Shown: piece after piece, positions 24,690-36,629 of the stretch
Layout: each line of letters opens with the position of its first letter
Numbering within the stretch: position 1 is the first letter of the stretch
NCBI GenBank assembly: GCA_022885665.1
Contig: JAGQDJ010000001.1
Location: forward strand, 62,001-126,000
DNA from: Triops longicaudatus
Taxonomy: Eukaryota > Arthropoda > Branchiopoda > Notostraca > Triopsidae
Length of the DNA stretch: 64,000 bases
Reading direction: 5' to 3'
Notes under the pieces: model-generated
What the model saw: the letters and a program-made list of their open reading frames with translations, nothing else
The model's database searches: none
Told to the model about the DNA's origin: nothing
Position numbers and translations under genes: made by a program

Positions 24690-26488
24690 TTATGCAGTAC
24701 CAATAACGGCCGCCAACGCACGTTTGTAGTCACCGGAAGTTTCGCTCTGGATATGAAAGCAATGATGCAATTAATTATAGTGGGTGCGTTTTAAGGATTA
24801 AAGAACCAACCTTAACAGCGCTGAGCAAAGTCACGCCGTAATCGCGTTCATATTCTGCTTTGATATTGGCCAAATCTATTTCACACCGGGACACGATGAT
24901 GCGGATTAAAGTTGAGTCATCCGTGCCCAATCCCTTCATTGCTTTGTAAAGTTTTTCGGCAAAATAGCGTGGCCTGTTGTTCACGCACTTGACTGTAAGA
25001 CAAAGTTGCACGCTTAAATAAAAGGGGATGTTGTGGTAAGGAATTTTGTTTACCAATCGCTAATAAGCCCGATAAGAGCTCCCCACTCATTTCCGATTCC
25101 AAAGCTTGGATGAGAGTTTTTCCAGAGACCTTTTTATATTCCTCGAAAACTAAGAACAATTGTTGTTGACCCAAATGCCCGAGTAGTTGGACGAATGTTG
25201 ACTCGTCCGTTCCCAGTTGGGCTTCGCCTGTACTTCCATTACACCAAATGCATCGATTAACCTAATTCGCATTTGTGACCTTAAAAGGTGTACATTACCC
25301 GCGGCGTAGAGAGCTTCGGCTTGCTCGCGCGCTTTTTCGGGATCCACAGTCTGCTCGTCACGACCACCCTATCAAAGCCAAAACCAAACCGTACATTCAC
25401 CTAATTGTCCAAGATAGTAAACTTACAGCAATGCTCATAACCAACAGTTTCCTGAAAGGTCCTGACGTATCGCCAGCGACAGCGTCTTCTAAGGTTTCAC
25501 CGAACACTATGGAAAGGTTACGTAAATAGATCGATGCGTCAAGCAACTAAAAAAAAATCAAATATAAAAAAAAAGTAGGAAACTTACTCTTTTGGTACAC
25601 TTCTGCAATTGCGCGAATTTCTGATTGGCTGCGTGCGCAGATCATTTCGACGAGTACCTCTTCGTCGGTACCTAATGGAAAAATGCAATTGATTGACCGA
25701 GACTTGTAATACATTTATTGCATACCTAAGCCTTTAACAGCCTTGTTGATCTGCTTGGCACAATATTCATAGGTAGGGAGCATCAAACCAACAATGACAT
25801 TTTCCAAATCTCCACCCAATTCGGACTTCAAGTCTTCAATGAGATCCTAAACCATAACACAAATGTAGTGTAATTTACTTTCACGAGAAGATGATGATGG
25901 TTGTTGAAATGGTTGCTGGTGATGAAATGTGAAGTTCCTTATCCCACTGTGTATCCCAAGTTAGACATTTGACAAGTATAGCTTACCCTGTCTTTCTTGG
26001 ATTCGTCATCGCCTTCACCCTATGAGTGAACACAAACAACGATCATACACCATCATCATCCCTCGTTGAAGGAAATTAACAAAAATCTGAAAATCATTAA
26101 GAAATTTACTCGTCCGAATTCCTTTTTGTAGGCCTGAGCGATGACTTGGCGTTGGGCATTGGAACGTTTCGTCAGAATCTCAATAATAGCTTTTTCGTCC
26201 GTGCCAAAGCCTGGGAAGATAACCCCGGGAGGGAATGTTAAGTTATTGGTTTTACGTTTCAAAAGCAAATTTTGATATGAAACCTTTCATAGCTTTGCGA
26301 AGTGCTCTAGCATCTTCAAGCGGATCGAAGTTGGTGCAAGGCACAACTGTAGGGACTTCCTGTGATAAAATTGATGTGGTTAGCTTTCTTTTTCAGTGAA
26401 ATCGTACCCCATATACAGAAACAATGAAGGACACACGGTCACACACGAGCGTCATAGGAAAACTTACCACGTATTCCTCTAGATTCAT
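24690..26488 (-). CDS. Annexin, third of three tandem copies
   Basis: Exons: 26468-26488, 26284-26359, 26110-26210, (optional 25987-26019), 25726-25846, 25588-25671, 25427-25506, 25299-25368, 25054-25227, 24811-24992, 24690-24746. It encodes 321 aa without the micro-exon. The N tail is MNLEEYV. The loops are I KGFGTDE, II KGLGTDEE, III AQLGTDES, IV KGLGTDDS. It ends SETSGDYKRALAAVIGTA. An intron interrupts the repeat II loop between the two glycines of GLG|GTDEE, a position not used by the other copies. The donor of the second exon is a weak gtttca but is fixed by the phase of the next exon. This copy is the most compact. Confidence 0.95.
25987..26019 (-). CDS. Optional 33-base micro-exon of annexin copy 3
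   Basis: It encodes GEGDDESKKDR at the same repeat I site as in copies 1 and 2. The acceptor is acactcatag and the donor is a good gtaagc, both phase 0. The acidic first half and lysines resemble the copy 2 insert. Confidence 0.72.
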
Positions 26489-29180
26489 GACTCACGTATA
26501 TTACGACACGTAAAATGAATACACAAACTTATGCTAGGGCACGAAGAATAATAATTTGAGTGTTGAATTCGTTGCTGACCAAGATTTTCGGTTGCCGGTT
26601 CGACAAGTTTTTCAGTGCTCCGCAGTTTTTGGCAAAGCCAACGCCTTTGGTTTCGGACTAGTGTGTCGGTCCGGGAGACGAAGACTGACTAAAAATAAGA
26701 ATGCGGAGAGCGAATTCTCGTGTCGCACATGAGTTGGTAGGCGGAGCTTCACTCTCTTGACCTGAAAATCTGTGTAGGAAGATGGGAAAGCTAGAGAAAG
26801 AGTCGAGTGCAAGCTTCTGGAAAAGGGAACAGGAAACCAAATTCGATCTGATATTATTAGAATTTACGTTACATTACTGTAGTTTCGAGTAGAAGGTTTT
26901 ATGCAATGTAACTTTAACATGTTTGTGTACTCTATTTTTTCGTAGATCGTACCTTCTTTTATTTAAACATACGGCCTGCAAACTAGGTGCTGAACTGACA
27001 TTGTGGAAACGCTCAGAAATCCTTTAACACTGGAAGCAAATGCTACAAATATTAAAAATTGTAAGAGCAATCACAAAATGCCAATTATAACATCAAAATG
27101 CCAAATCTGAGGTTATCACTGTTTGTTTTCATACCCAAAATTTAAACACGAATATTAAAAATAGTTCCTAACTAAATCATAGTTTAGATGACCGAGAATT
27201 TAATAACATTGTCATTAATGTATTGTTCTCGTTTTTCATGAGACATAAAAATCCTGCGGTGGTATTCATGTTAAATTGTGAAAAAATGCTGTTAAATAAA
27301 AAATTAAATTTTTATCAGAAACGAAGTAGAGTTCTTACAACAATAATTGGAACCTGTGCGTATGTCTGTCAGATATTTAAAGTCTATCAAATACATGCAA
27401 AAATTTTGTTAAGCACTTGTAATTCCAACAGTTTGAAAAAAACTTCTAATAGACAACCGCAATATTATAAAACTAGTATAATAGTATAGTAAAAGTTTTA
27501 ACTAAAAAGAAGAAAATCAAACTTCTAGTTCTGTTGTGGAGCCACAGGAATAATGAGTCAACCCATGTTACATTTTTTTATTTTTTTACGACAGAAATAA
27601 TAAGCCTAGTTGTGAAAATGTTAGTGCAGTTTATTTTGTCTTGAGCCATAACCTTAATTTCGGAATCTAGAACGTGACGACTTACTGTAGAACACTGTCC
27701 GTATAAGGTAGGCGGGACCGAACCTCCACACTTCATTTCTAACGAGCATTACTGCGCATTTCAACATCAACAACCATAGGAAATACGGCCCCATGTTACG
27801 ATAATGTTGTCAGGAAAATGACGCGGTTTGTTCCCATCCTGTACACTCACCGGAAGCCACAATAAACCTTCATAATATAATTATACGACGTGATTTCAAA
27901 AGATGTTTTGAAACGAAAGCATGAAAATTACTAAAACTTCAGTGTGCGGCAATCAAGCATTCTAAGATGAAGAATAATGGATAACAAAATGGTATTAAGA
28001 GACCGAATTTTAATTTCAAGTTATTGTAATTTTTATTTTTATTAATAATGTCAAATATGATACAATAAAAAATACGTCAGATCCTATCTGGCGCACTGTA
28101 TTTAAACCACAATTTGCTCATTGAATGGTTCAAGTTAACTCTGTGGGAGAAATGCCGTTCAGTTTGTTTTTCAGCTTACTTAGTTGTTTGCCTTTGAGTG
28201 CGCGTTCAAAGGGGATTACTAGTCTTCGTTTTCTGCACAAGAAGTGATCATTAATGTATAGAACATGGTACGTTGAAAATTCGATAAGAAAGTAATGAAT
28301 GGGGGATCGGATCGAAAATGAGCGACAAAATACCGTACGCAAAAAGATGAGTGGTTCGTTTTCCACTTGCGTGTTCAGTGTTTTCGTGTAGTTTTGCGTC
28401 CCGTTGGTAGTAGAACAATGCTTTCCGATCTTCAAAAATAGACTTGTACGATTTTCAGCCAGCGCCTTGGCAACGAAACATTGGTAGCCCAATCGCTGAC
28501 TGAGGAACTGGCAGTACACGTTTGGATGTCAAACGTTATTGTAGTTCCAAGCAGCTTGGTCACCGCATTTATTGAAAGAACTTGAGTTGTTAATTGCAAT
28601 CGTTATCCGTCTATTCAGATCAAAGGTTTTTTAAGGGTCGATTATGATGCATTTCATATTCCAATGTGTTGGACAGTTAACGTATTTCTTAGTAAGCTTG
28701 TAAAGCACATTGCAGAGTTTACTCTAAATATTAATTCCGCGTTTGGTATAGCATTCCTACTTGTATTGCATGAGGCACCCAAATGTCAACGCATTTGTAG
28801 TTGCAACGTAAACTTGGAACACTACCAATAGAGATATCGCCTCGTAAAAATAAAAATCCGTCGTACTATTTTTTATTCAACTGAGGAGTTCATAGAACGG
28901 TTGAAGACGAAACAAGCCGAAAATCCGTTTCCTTTCAATTTAACAAATTTTTTTTACGCTATTGGTATAGAAGTCGTGTAGACTGACGATTGAATGAATG
29001 ACGATTGTAGACTTCGTCTTAAACTCGGGCTTTCTTTCAACTGAGTGAATATCAGAGCTACCAGGTTATCCGTGCTACAAAAACATCAATCACAATAGCA
29101 ATGTTTTATAACTTTTACTCACGGGAATAAGCTAGCGAAACAAAGTGAACTTACGCTGAATATATTACGCGATATTTTGT
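26489..29180. other. Gene-poor AT-rich region
   Basis: Upstream flank of annexin copy 3, followed by AT-rich sequence without a recognisable gene. A 128-codon minus-strand frame (28,130-28,516) is listed separately. I see no structured RNA or mobile element. Confidence 0.45.
28130..28516 (-). CDS. Uncertain open frame, possibly a terminal exon
   Basis: A frame of about 128 codons ends ISPTELT and a stop. Amino-acid use looks coding-like (QFLSQRLGYQCFVAKALAEN near the start, no low complexity), but there is no ATG at its head, an in-frame stop lies just upstream, and the only acceptors (tgccag, cctcag) have poor pyrimidine tracts. I recognise no domain. Chance frames of this length are possible in 64 kb. 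Confidence 0.2.
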   Translation of the reverse strand, partial: YCQFLSQRLGYQCFVAKALAENRTSLFLKIGKHCSTTNGTQNYTKTLNTQVENEPLIFLRTVFCRSFSIRSPIHYFLIEFSTYHVLYINDHFLCRKRRLVIPFERALKGKQLSKLKNKLNGISPTELT

Positions 29181-29199
29181 TTATCCTTTGCATGGCGAA

Positions 29200-29379
29200 C
29201 TAAAAAGAGTTGCGGAATACTGGAAAGTAGGAGTTGGCGTATTCCAAGCAGGCTTCCATAGGACGTTTACTCCAGTTGAAGAGTTCACAAATGGCGGTCG
29301 TATTCTGTGTGAAGCTGAAGGCTGCTCAGATGGTGTGAAACGTGTTCCTCGAATGCGTATTTCTAGACTATATTGTTAA
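29200..29379 (+). CDS. Uncertain short coding-like frame
   Basis: About 60 codons read HGELKRVAEYWKVGVGVFQA and continue through TFTPVEEFTNGG to a stop after SRLYC. The composition is coding-like, but no start codon or splice partner is certain. It lies just upstream of the Ser/Thr-rich frame and on the same strand, so both might belong to one poorly resolved gene. Confidence 0.15.
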   Translation, partial: LKRVAEYWKVGVGVFQAGFHRTFTPVEEFTNGGRILCEAEGCSDGVKRVPRMRISRLYC

Positions 29380-29522
29380 GTTTACTAAGAGTCACTACTG
29401 TTGTACTTGTGCTGACAGCAGTGACTTTCCATCAGATAACTCTATGCCATTTCTTGTAGCAGGGCGCTCCATTAATCATACAGCAATGTGTTCACATACC
29501 TTGTTTCCCTATTTCTTAAACC

Positions 29523-30191
29523 CTACCATTTTAGCTTACAAGCCTCTTGCAACCTGGAATATATTAGAGACGAAGATTATGATACCGACAAGTTTACGTC
29601 AACCGATTGGCTTGAGTCCACTGACGATCCAGCTCAACTGGGCAGTTTCTCCTTTATTTCGCCCATAACCTCAGCGACTATACGAGATAATGATACTGAA
29701 ACTACTTCGGATTATTACACCGACAGTGGTATAACTACCTCATTGGCTAAATTACCTAACCTCATAGTAGGCCCGTTTTCAACTCTCCTTTCCACGGGAG
29801 GTTTACCTGGCCTGAACTTGAGTACGATTTCCCGCGTTAAAGACAAAGACAGCACAACGACTACGGTTAGATCAATTAACGATGTAACTTCGAAGACGTC
29901 GGTGATAAGCTCATTACCAAGCTCATCGATACTTACCTCAATTGATCTACCCAGATCAAATGGCACGGCTTCTAAGCCCACTACGACAATTACTATCTCC
30001 TCTACTCCTAGCACAGAAACTAATTCTGCAAGTACTAGAACAACTTTAACAGTAGCACCTAACTCGGCCAATAATGCCGCCGCATATGATCCTGACCCAT
30101 TGTTCTCGGCAGAAGTTCTGGTCATAACAAAAATCTACAACAGTAAAAACTATTATCGCCGACAAAATCTATTATCGTTTTACAATTTCTA
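29523..30191 (+). CDS. Ser/Thr-rich open frame, unknown gene
   Basis: A frame of about 220 codons opens after a good acceptor (accattttag at 29,523-29,532). It begins LQASCNLEYIRDEDYDTDKF and is then dominated by Ser and Thr (for example TSKTSVISSLPSSS and TPSTETNSASTRTT), with few bulky residues, like a mucin-type extracellular stalk or a disordered linker. The end reads KNYYRRQNLLSFYNF and stop. A small downstream segment with acceptor ttctag (about 30,191) and consensus donor gtgagt (30,221), then an acceptor ttctgtcag (30,283) opening a frame of about 49 codons, could be further exons, but phases are not settled. No start codon or signal peptide was identified. Confidence 0.35.
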
Positions 30192-30761
30192 GACAAATGG
30201 CTTTTAGGACGAGGAAGGGAACGGTGAGTCCCATATCTACCAACACGCTCTTTCTCACCGTCACGGCTCCCGTTTTCTTCTGTCAGTATTAGCTCTGAAT
30301 TTTACGGGCACGAAAAGTTGTCTCTCAAAAGTATACACAATACCATGGGTTTTTACGGAACCCTTGTTTACTAAATACTTTGAACTATGGACAGTAAAAT
30401 ATCCGTTGATTTTTGAAGCCTGTGCAACAGAATAAAAAAACGACGTCTTCCCAAAGTTACGAGAAGCTAAACAATATTTAAAAAATGATAAATAATGTTG
30501 ATGTACGAAAATCAATCGTCGTCTGGTGCTTAACACGCTTAACATGCATAATTTCAGCAAAGCTGCTGATTTAGTTATACATAAAGAAACAAACAGAAAT
30601 GCTTACATAACATTTTCAGTTTTGAGCCGCGATCCTACTGATAGCTTGTTGTATCATTCTCCCGAGTTGCGACTGCCTTGGCAAGAAAAACAGAAGGAAT
30701 AATGAAAGACTGATACATTCCTTGATAATCTTTCTAAAGGGTTGATAATATGATAGGTGTT

Positions 30762-30802
30762 TTTTTTAAAAAAAAAAAAAAAAAAGAAAAAGAAAAAAAA
30801 AA
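30762..30802. repeat. A-rich tract
   Basis: A run of T followed by a long A tract interrupted by single G bases. No target-site duplication or element body was recognised next to it. Confidence 0.7.
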
Positions 30803-31118
30803 CTTCAATTCGTTTTCAAACCCTGCAAACTATCCCTAGTGACTTCGGTCCGTTTAGACCGGAGTAGTTTGAATTATACCGCGGTTTTTGCAGCTTGCCG
30901 CCTGGTGTCAGCACTTTCCAGGATGTATTGATTTAATTCGGCGGTTGTCGAGTTACTGAATCGCTTTGATCGCTAGCATCGCGTTGCTTTGTTTATGGCG
31001 CACACACCGTGCGTTCCTTGTCAGTGCAAATTAACCGATTTGACATAGAAGTGACACAAATACAGTTAAAAGTGTCTAAACACGTTTCGTTTTCAAGTCT
31101 TCTATGTGACCTGAAGAC

Positions 31119-33731
31119 ATGGCCAATTCACAAGATGGCTGGTATCTCTCTTTACTGGGGTTGGCAGAACATTTTCGCACTTCCAAACCCCCGAATATCA
31201 AACTTTGTATTCAATGCTTGCAAGCTGTTTTTAACCTCAAACCTCCGCCCAAAGTTGAAGCCCGGACACATTTGCAATTAGGACAAGTATTAATCTCATA
31301 TACAAATAATGTGGACTTAGCCAGAGTTCACTTAGAACAAGCAGTAAGTTTCAACACTTTCATAACCTTGCAGAAAAAAACACAAAACATTGAAAACTAA
31401 TCTGTGCAATTTCTCAGTGGCATATCTCTCAAAATATACCCACTTTCGACGACATAAAATTCGAATCCGCCAGTATTCTTGCAGAGCTTTATCAAAACCA
31501 ATCGCAGTCAGCGATGGCCCGACCCGTTCTTCGAAAAGCGATCGAAATGTCACAGCAAAGCGCGTACTGGCATTGCCGGCTACTTTTTCAGTTAGCAGTA
31601 AATTACAAAGAACCTTTTATCTTTTACGTACTAATGTATTAAACTCCATTTCAGCAAATTCACGCGAATGAGAAGGATTACGTAGTCGCCTGCAGCTTAT
31701 TAGGTGTTGGCGTAGATTATACCAATATGTCAGGCGTTCATTATACTCGGCTATTATTCATCCTTTCAAAAGCCATGGTAATATAACTTATTTTGAGGCG
31801 ATCTTAATTACGTGTATTTTTTTTATTACAGTTGCTTCTTATTGACAAGAAGTTCAGTGAAGTTCATCCTCTCCTTAACCAAGCCGGGCACATGGTAGAA
31901 AACTGGCAAGGAAGTGCCAACCAAAAAGAATACCTCCGGGTTTTCTTTTTGGTATTACAAGTATGCCACTATCTGATGTCTGGCCAGGTGAAAAGCGTCA
32001 AACCGTATCTCAAACAACTACAACAAAGTATTCAAATCATTAACCAACCCAATCCCATCCCTGATGAAGGTAGGTTTCTCGGTATTCTTATCAGCTAAAT
32101 ACCTACATTCACCGTTCTTTTATTCCTTTTGCGTTTATACAGAAATTAGCGGTAGCAACTCCGGAGAGCTTTTCATCTGGATGCCTAAAGAACACTTGTG
32201 TATACTTGTTTACGTTGTGACGGTTATGCACTCCATGCAAGCCGGGTATATGGACAAAGCGCAAAAATATACCGATAAAGCGTTTTTACAAATTGAGAAG
32301 TTAAAAAGTTAGACATTTCGATCACATTGAAAAAGAGCGTTCTTTCATAATGTTTTTGTCGGTAGCCTTAGACCAAAAGCCAATTTTATGGTCTTTTCAA
32401 CTTCAACTCTTGGAGCATTTAGTAATGTGCCGGCTTGTAATGGGAAACAAGAGCCAAGCTATTCGAGAATTGGGACAAGCGTTACAGCTTTGCCAAGCTC
32501 AGCCTCGACTCGTGGCTTTGCACGGAGCACAGCTTCATGTGCTTTTGGGGCTATACTCGATGGCAATGAATTGTATGGAAGCTGCCGAAGCTCAATTTAC
32601 CTCAGCTTTACGCGTAATTACTTTTCTTTAACAGTAATCTTGCATTCTACAGTATGATAAAGAGTTATTTTATTTCTGTATTAATGTGTATTGATTTTCT
32701 TATCTCACCACAGTGCACCCAAGACCGAGAGTTGTGGACGTTCGCGCACTTGAACTTGGCCATAGTTTATTTAAGGACAAAGCGAGAGAATGAATTGGGT
32801 CGCATTTTAGATCAAGTGCAACCGGAAGCGCTCCCCCAACATTGGCATAGCTTAAGGGCAGCAGCGTATTACGTGCAGGGCTTGCATGCCTTTTTTCAAG
32901 GAAGATACAACGATGCGAAGTACAATAATTGTTTAGACTGTCGAAATGTTTTTTTTTTTTTTTAATATAAAATATATAAATAACGTTGACGTATGGTATG
33001 TTAACGTGTTGTACGTGCTTTTTTTCTTAGGCGTTACTTACGTGAGACTTTAAAGATGGCCAATGCCGAAGACCTAAATCGATTGACGTCGTGTTCGCTG
33101 GTATTGCTCGGGCACATTTTCCTCTCCTTGGGCAATTCGCGTGAAGCTATGAACATGGTAACCCCTGCCATGCAATTAGCGTCCAAGATTCCAGACGTTC
33201 ACGTGCAGTTGTGGGCTTCAGCTATTTTAAGAGGTAATCGCGCGTGTTGTTTTTCACGAAGTCCGTAAAGCTCTTTTGTTTTCCTTTTTCACAGATCTGT
33301 ACCGTATGTGTGGGGACACGGTTCGGGAAACGGAAGGTTACCAAATGCACAATACCTATTCGCAAATGCTGTTGAAAGACCATTTCACATCGTCGCAATT
33401 GCCCGAGCATAATCTAATCAATTGGACTGACCATCCTTTAAATAACGCTTTGGCGGTGTTAAACAATGTCAGCAACCTCCCTAATAACTCCAGTGTAACG
33501 AATCCCGTACAACAGCATATGAATGCTAATGGCCCCACTTCTATTGTGAATATGCAACAACCTGCCATGAACCCTAGTTATGGTAATGCGAACTTGGGAC
33601 ATAACGTTGCCGGCATGATGAATAACGTCATGATGGGTAATCCTATGACCAACGTCAACCATATGGGGAATGTTATGATGAATATGGGTAATATGGCTAT
33701 GCCTGGTCCTTCTGCTGGTCCTATGATGTAA
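31119..33731 (+). CDS. MAU2: MAU2, cohesin loader subunit (SCC4 homologue)
   Basis: MAU2 pairs with NIPBL/SCC2 to load cohesin on chromatin. Nine coding exons: 31119-31343, 31418-31597, 31655-31777, 31832-32069, 32143-32307, 32366-32613, 32714-32919, 33031-33233, 33295-33731. All phases close and give 674 aa, against about 613 in human. Diagnostic segments in order: WYLSLLGLAEHFRTSKPP (N terminus), KVEARTHLQLGQVL, YWHCRLLFQLA, NWQGSANQKEYLRVFFLVLQ, QVKSVKPYLKQLQQ, MHSMQAGYMDKAQKYTDKA, FFQGRYNDAK then RYLRETLKMANAEDLNRL, and LPEHNLINWTD near the end of the conserved part. The fold is a TPR superhelix. The last roughly 90 residues are a Met/Asn/Gly-rich tail without known function. The start ATG is at the family N terminus with a purine at -3. 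Assignment is firm. Confidence 0.97.
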
Positions 33732-36629
33732 AATAAGATTTAAAACGGACAAAAAACTACCATTCGACAGAAGAACATTATTGTCGTGAAGACAGAAAGT
33801 GATTGAATACTCATTTTCGGCTGTAATCTCCGTGTAAAGCGAAGTGGTTTGCATGTTGGTTATATAGTTGTAAGTATAGTTAAGACAAAGAGCTCATAAC
33901 GGAAAAAGAAAATAACGGTTCAGCTTTATTTGCGCCAAATCCCCTCCAAGAACCAATACAAGATACATTTGTACACATTACCAAACATGTCTTATATACG
34001 CAGTTTCTTAAATTGTTGACAATCTGGTTCATCTGAATTTTCTAGTCTATTTCTGTGTGTCAGAATTTTGCTTTTTCACTTTAGTGGCACACAATCCAAT
34101 TAAGTGTTATGTTTATGTGCAAGCAATGCAAATGCGACAAACTTATGCTCACATTCATTATTTCTTTCTTATCCGCTTTTCCGTAAGTACTGTCGTCCAT
34201 GCCCTGTCAGGTAAATTTCGATCGAACGGTTGTTGGAGTACAGCTGACACACTTGAAATGTATGCAAATTTAAATGTTTCTACTTTCGCATATGCCGGAC
34301 TTTCATTAATGTCCAGCGCGATGTGTGATGAGTGAAGTGTGCATAGAGTAAAGGCCTAAAGCGAATACATTTCAACCAGTTTAGAGGTGTATTACCCTCC
34401 CACCCATCTGTTAATTTTAGCTTTTTCTCAATTTGCGTATCCTTTATGGTATAGTTCAATTCAAGTGTAATTCTAACCTTGAATGGTCAATTCGTTATCA
34501 GTCCCAATTGACAAATCAAAACCGTATTTCTACATGAGCAAGTCTGGCCTTAGGTACCCCGAATGTCGCATAAATCTTAGCTATTTTACAGATCCTCTAT
34601 CTACAGCGAATTTTACGCTGAGAGATTTTGGGACGTTTCTCTGCTTTCATGTTAGCGCTTATTTCACATAGAAAAAACGAGTACAGAGAAACCGCAAGAG
34701 GTCGCAAGAGGTCAAAGTAAACACGGTTTACCCTGCTACCTGACCGGCAAAATGTGCTTTCCAAGTTTCATGTACTCGTTATTTTCTTACTTTGTCAGAA
34801 CGTGCTTGGGTAGGCAACTACCCAAAGCGGAAGCAAAGGTCTTTTCATTCATCTACTCAAGAAATTACTGTCCGGGACCTTCGCTGTTGAATGCGGATTG
34901 GGATTGGCTCGAGGATGCCGCTCTAATCCGCATCGCCTCAAAGCACTTTTGGAACTCGGCTCTTTTAAAAATCTCCCTTATGCTGGTGCTGTTCCAACTC
35001 ATTCCCTCCAGCTAGAATTGACTACAACCTGTGGGTAGCACCCAGGCCCAGGAGGAGCAGGTAAACTAGCAACTCAGGTATGCAGGGCCATGCAAAGCAT
35101 CACTACCCCCGGCCGCCGTCAGGTGAGCCAAGTGAGACCGAGACCAAGGACGACGCTGGTGAGTTTTCTCAGCTTTTGTGACGAGAAAAAACTGTGTTGG
35201 TGTAGAAACTGCAACGAGTTTCGTGGGACACCATTGAATCAGTGAAGAGTGGTCAGTTGTTATTGCGTATAAACACGTCAAGTGTGCATTGGATACAATT
35301 AAAAAGGCCGTCAGTTGGTTATGGAGTAGAACCTGGGAGTTCTACCCGTCCCAAGTAGCCAAGGTAAATCCTGATATATCTTTTTCTTGTATCAATGATT
35401 GTGGAACATAAGTCTCCGCTCACAGCATTATCCATACCTCTACGATTTAATTGTATTTATTTTGACCAGAAAAAGTAATATTACATTTTGGAGATTTCAA
35501 TACATCTGTGACAAATAATTGCGTTGGGCGGGATGTTGTGGAATATATTCAATTGCTCCCGGTATTGTTGCTTTCTATAAAGGGCGATTGACGTTCAGGT
35601 GTCTTACTCACGCTCTCTCTTCGTGCTGAAGCACGGTGAAGGGGTGGTACTGGTTTTCTTTAACTTGCTCCAGCTTCACTCACTTTTCCGAGTCACTTTT
35701 ACTAGTCTGGTTGCCACTTGGGACGCTTTCCTATGAATCGAAGTGCTAAAAGAAAGGGAAAGTTCTGACTTATGTCTTGAGGGTGAAGGCCACATCAATT
35801 TACGATTCCCTTTACGCCATGTCTCATGTAAGAATGTTCAACCAAACCCACACCTGAAGCATTCTTTCTGAAGGGTCATCATAGTTCGTTTGATGGTCAT
35901 TGCCCATTTGAACTTTTCAGACACACTTCTAGAAATAAAAGGACATTATTCATCCGTATCCAGCGAAGGTAAAAGGATGGCCACGTACTTTTTTGCAGTT
36001 TTGTATTTCGAATACAAAATGCGAAACGCACTTAACCGTAAATATTGTTATGTTATCTATTCCCAGACGGATACACACGAAAGATGTCCAGAGAAAGAAA
36101 AGAGAAAGACGCACAGCATTTTGTTAGTATGGTTTAGGATTAACCTCAAATGGGAATTTTTGGAATGCCCGCCTGGGAATCGTTTGCGTGGAGCCAGTAC
36201 TTGAGCTATCTAGGAGTTCTAAAGCGGAACTAAATGAAAACTGTTCTTTCCTATTTCTTTGATTTCTCGGTTCCCGTAATTGTCATGTGACGTATAGCTT
36301 GTGCAGTCGCTGGAAAACTAGCCAAGTTTCCGGTTGAGTAGGAATCATTTGCTGTTGTGTTTGTACCCTCAAGACACAATCTGACCCGTGGGTAAAAATG
36401 TAGAGCAAAACGGAACCTGACACGGGGTACATGAACTTTTCTGCCTTGGGTCGTTATTCGCCATAACGTTGTATTATATATTACGAGTACGGGTATTGTA
36501 TGTTGCAGAGAATGTAGGGCTAAATCCCACACATGACTTTACAGTAATATATCCCTTTCTTTTGAGTTTAGGTTGTGGATCCGGTTTGGCGGTACCTTGT
36601 GTAACCCTGGAAAGGTATTCCATTACACG
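33732..36629. other. Intergenic region between MAU2 and the myosin
   Basis: This contains the MAU2 3' flank (no clean AATAAA seen) and the upstream region of the myosin. A GC-richer patch at about 34,750-35,350 contains open segments with no recognisable domain, possibly an old repeat. I see no gene. Confidence 0.45.

Noticed and set aside
29715..30125. A 136-codon minus-strand frame rich in Val, Leu and Glu
   Set aside because: It is the antisense shadow of the Ser/Thr-rich plus-strand frame and has no splice or start support.
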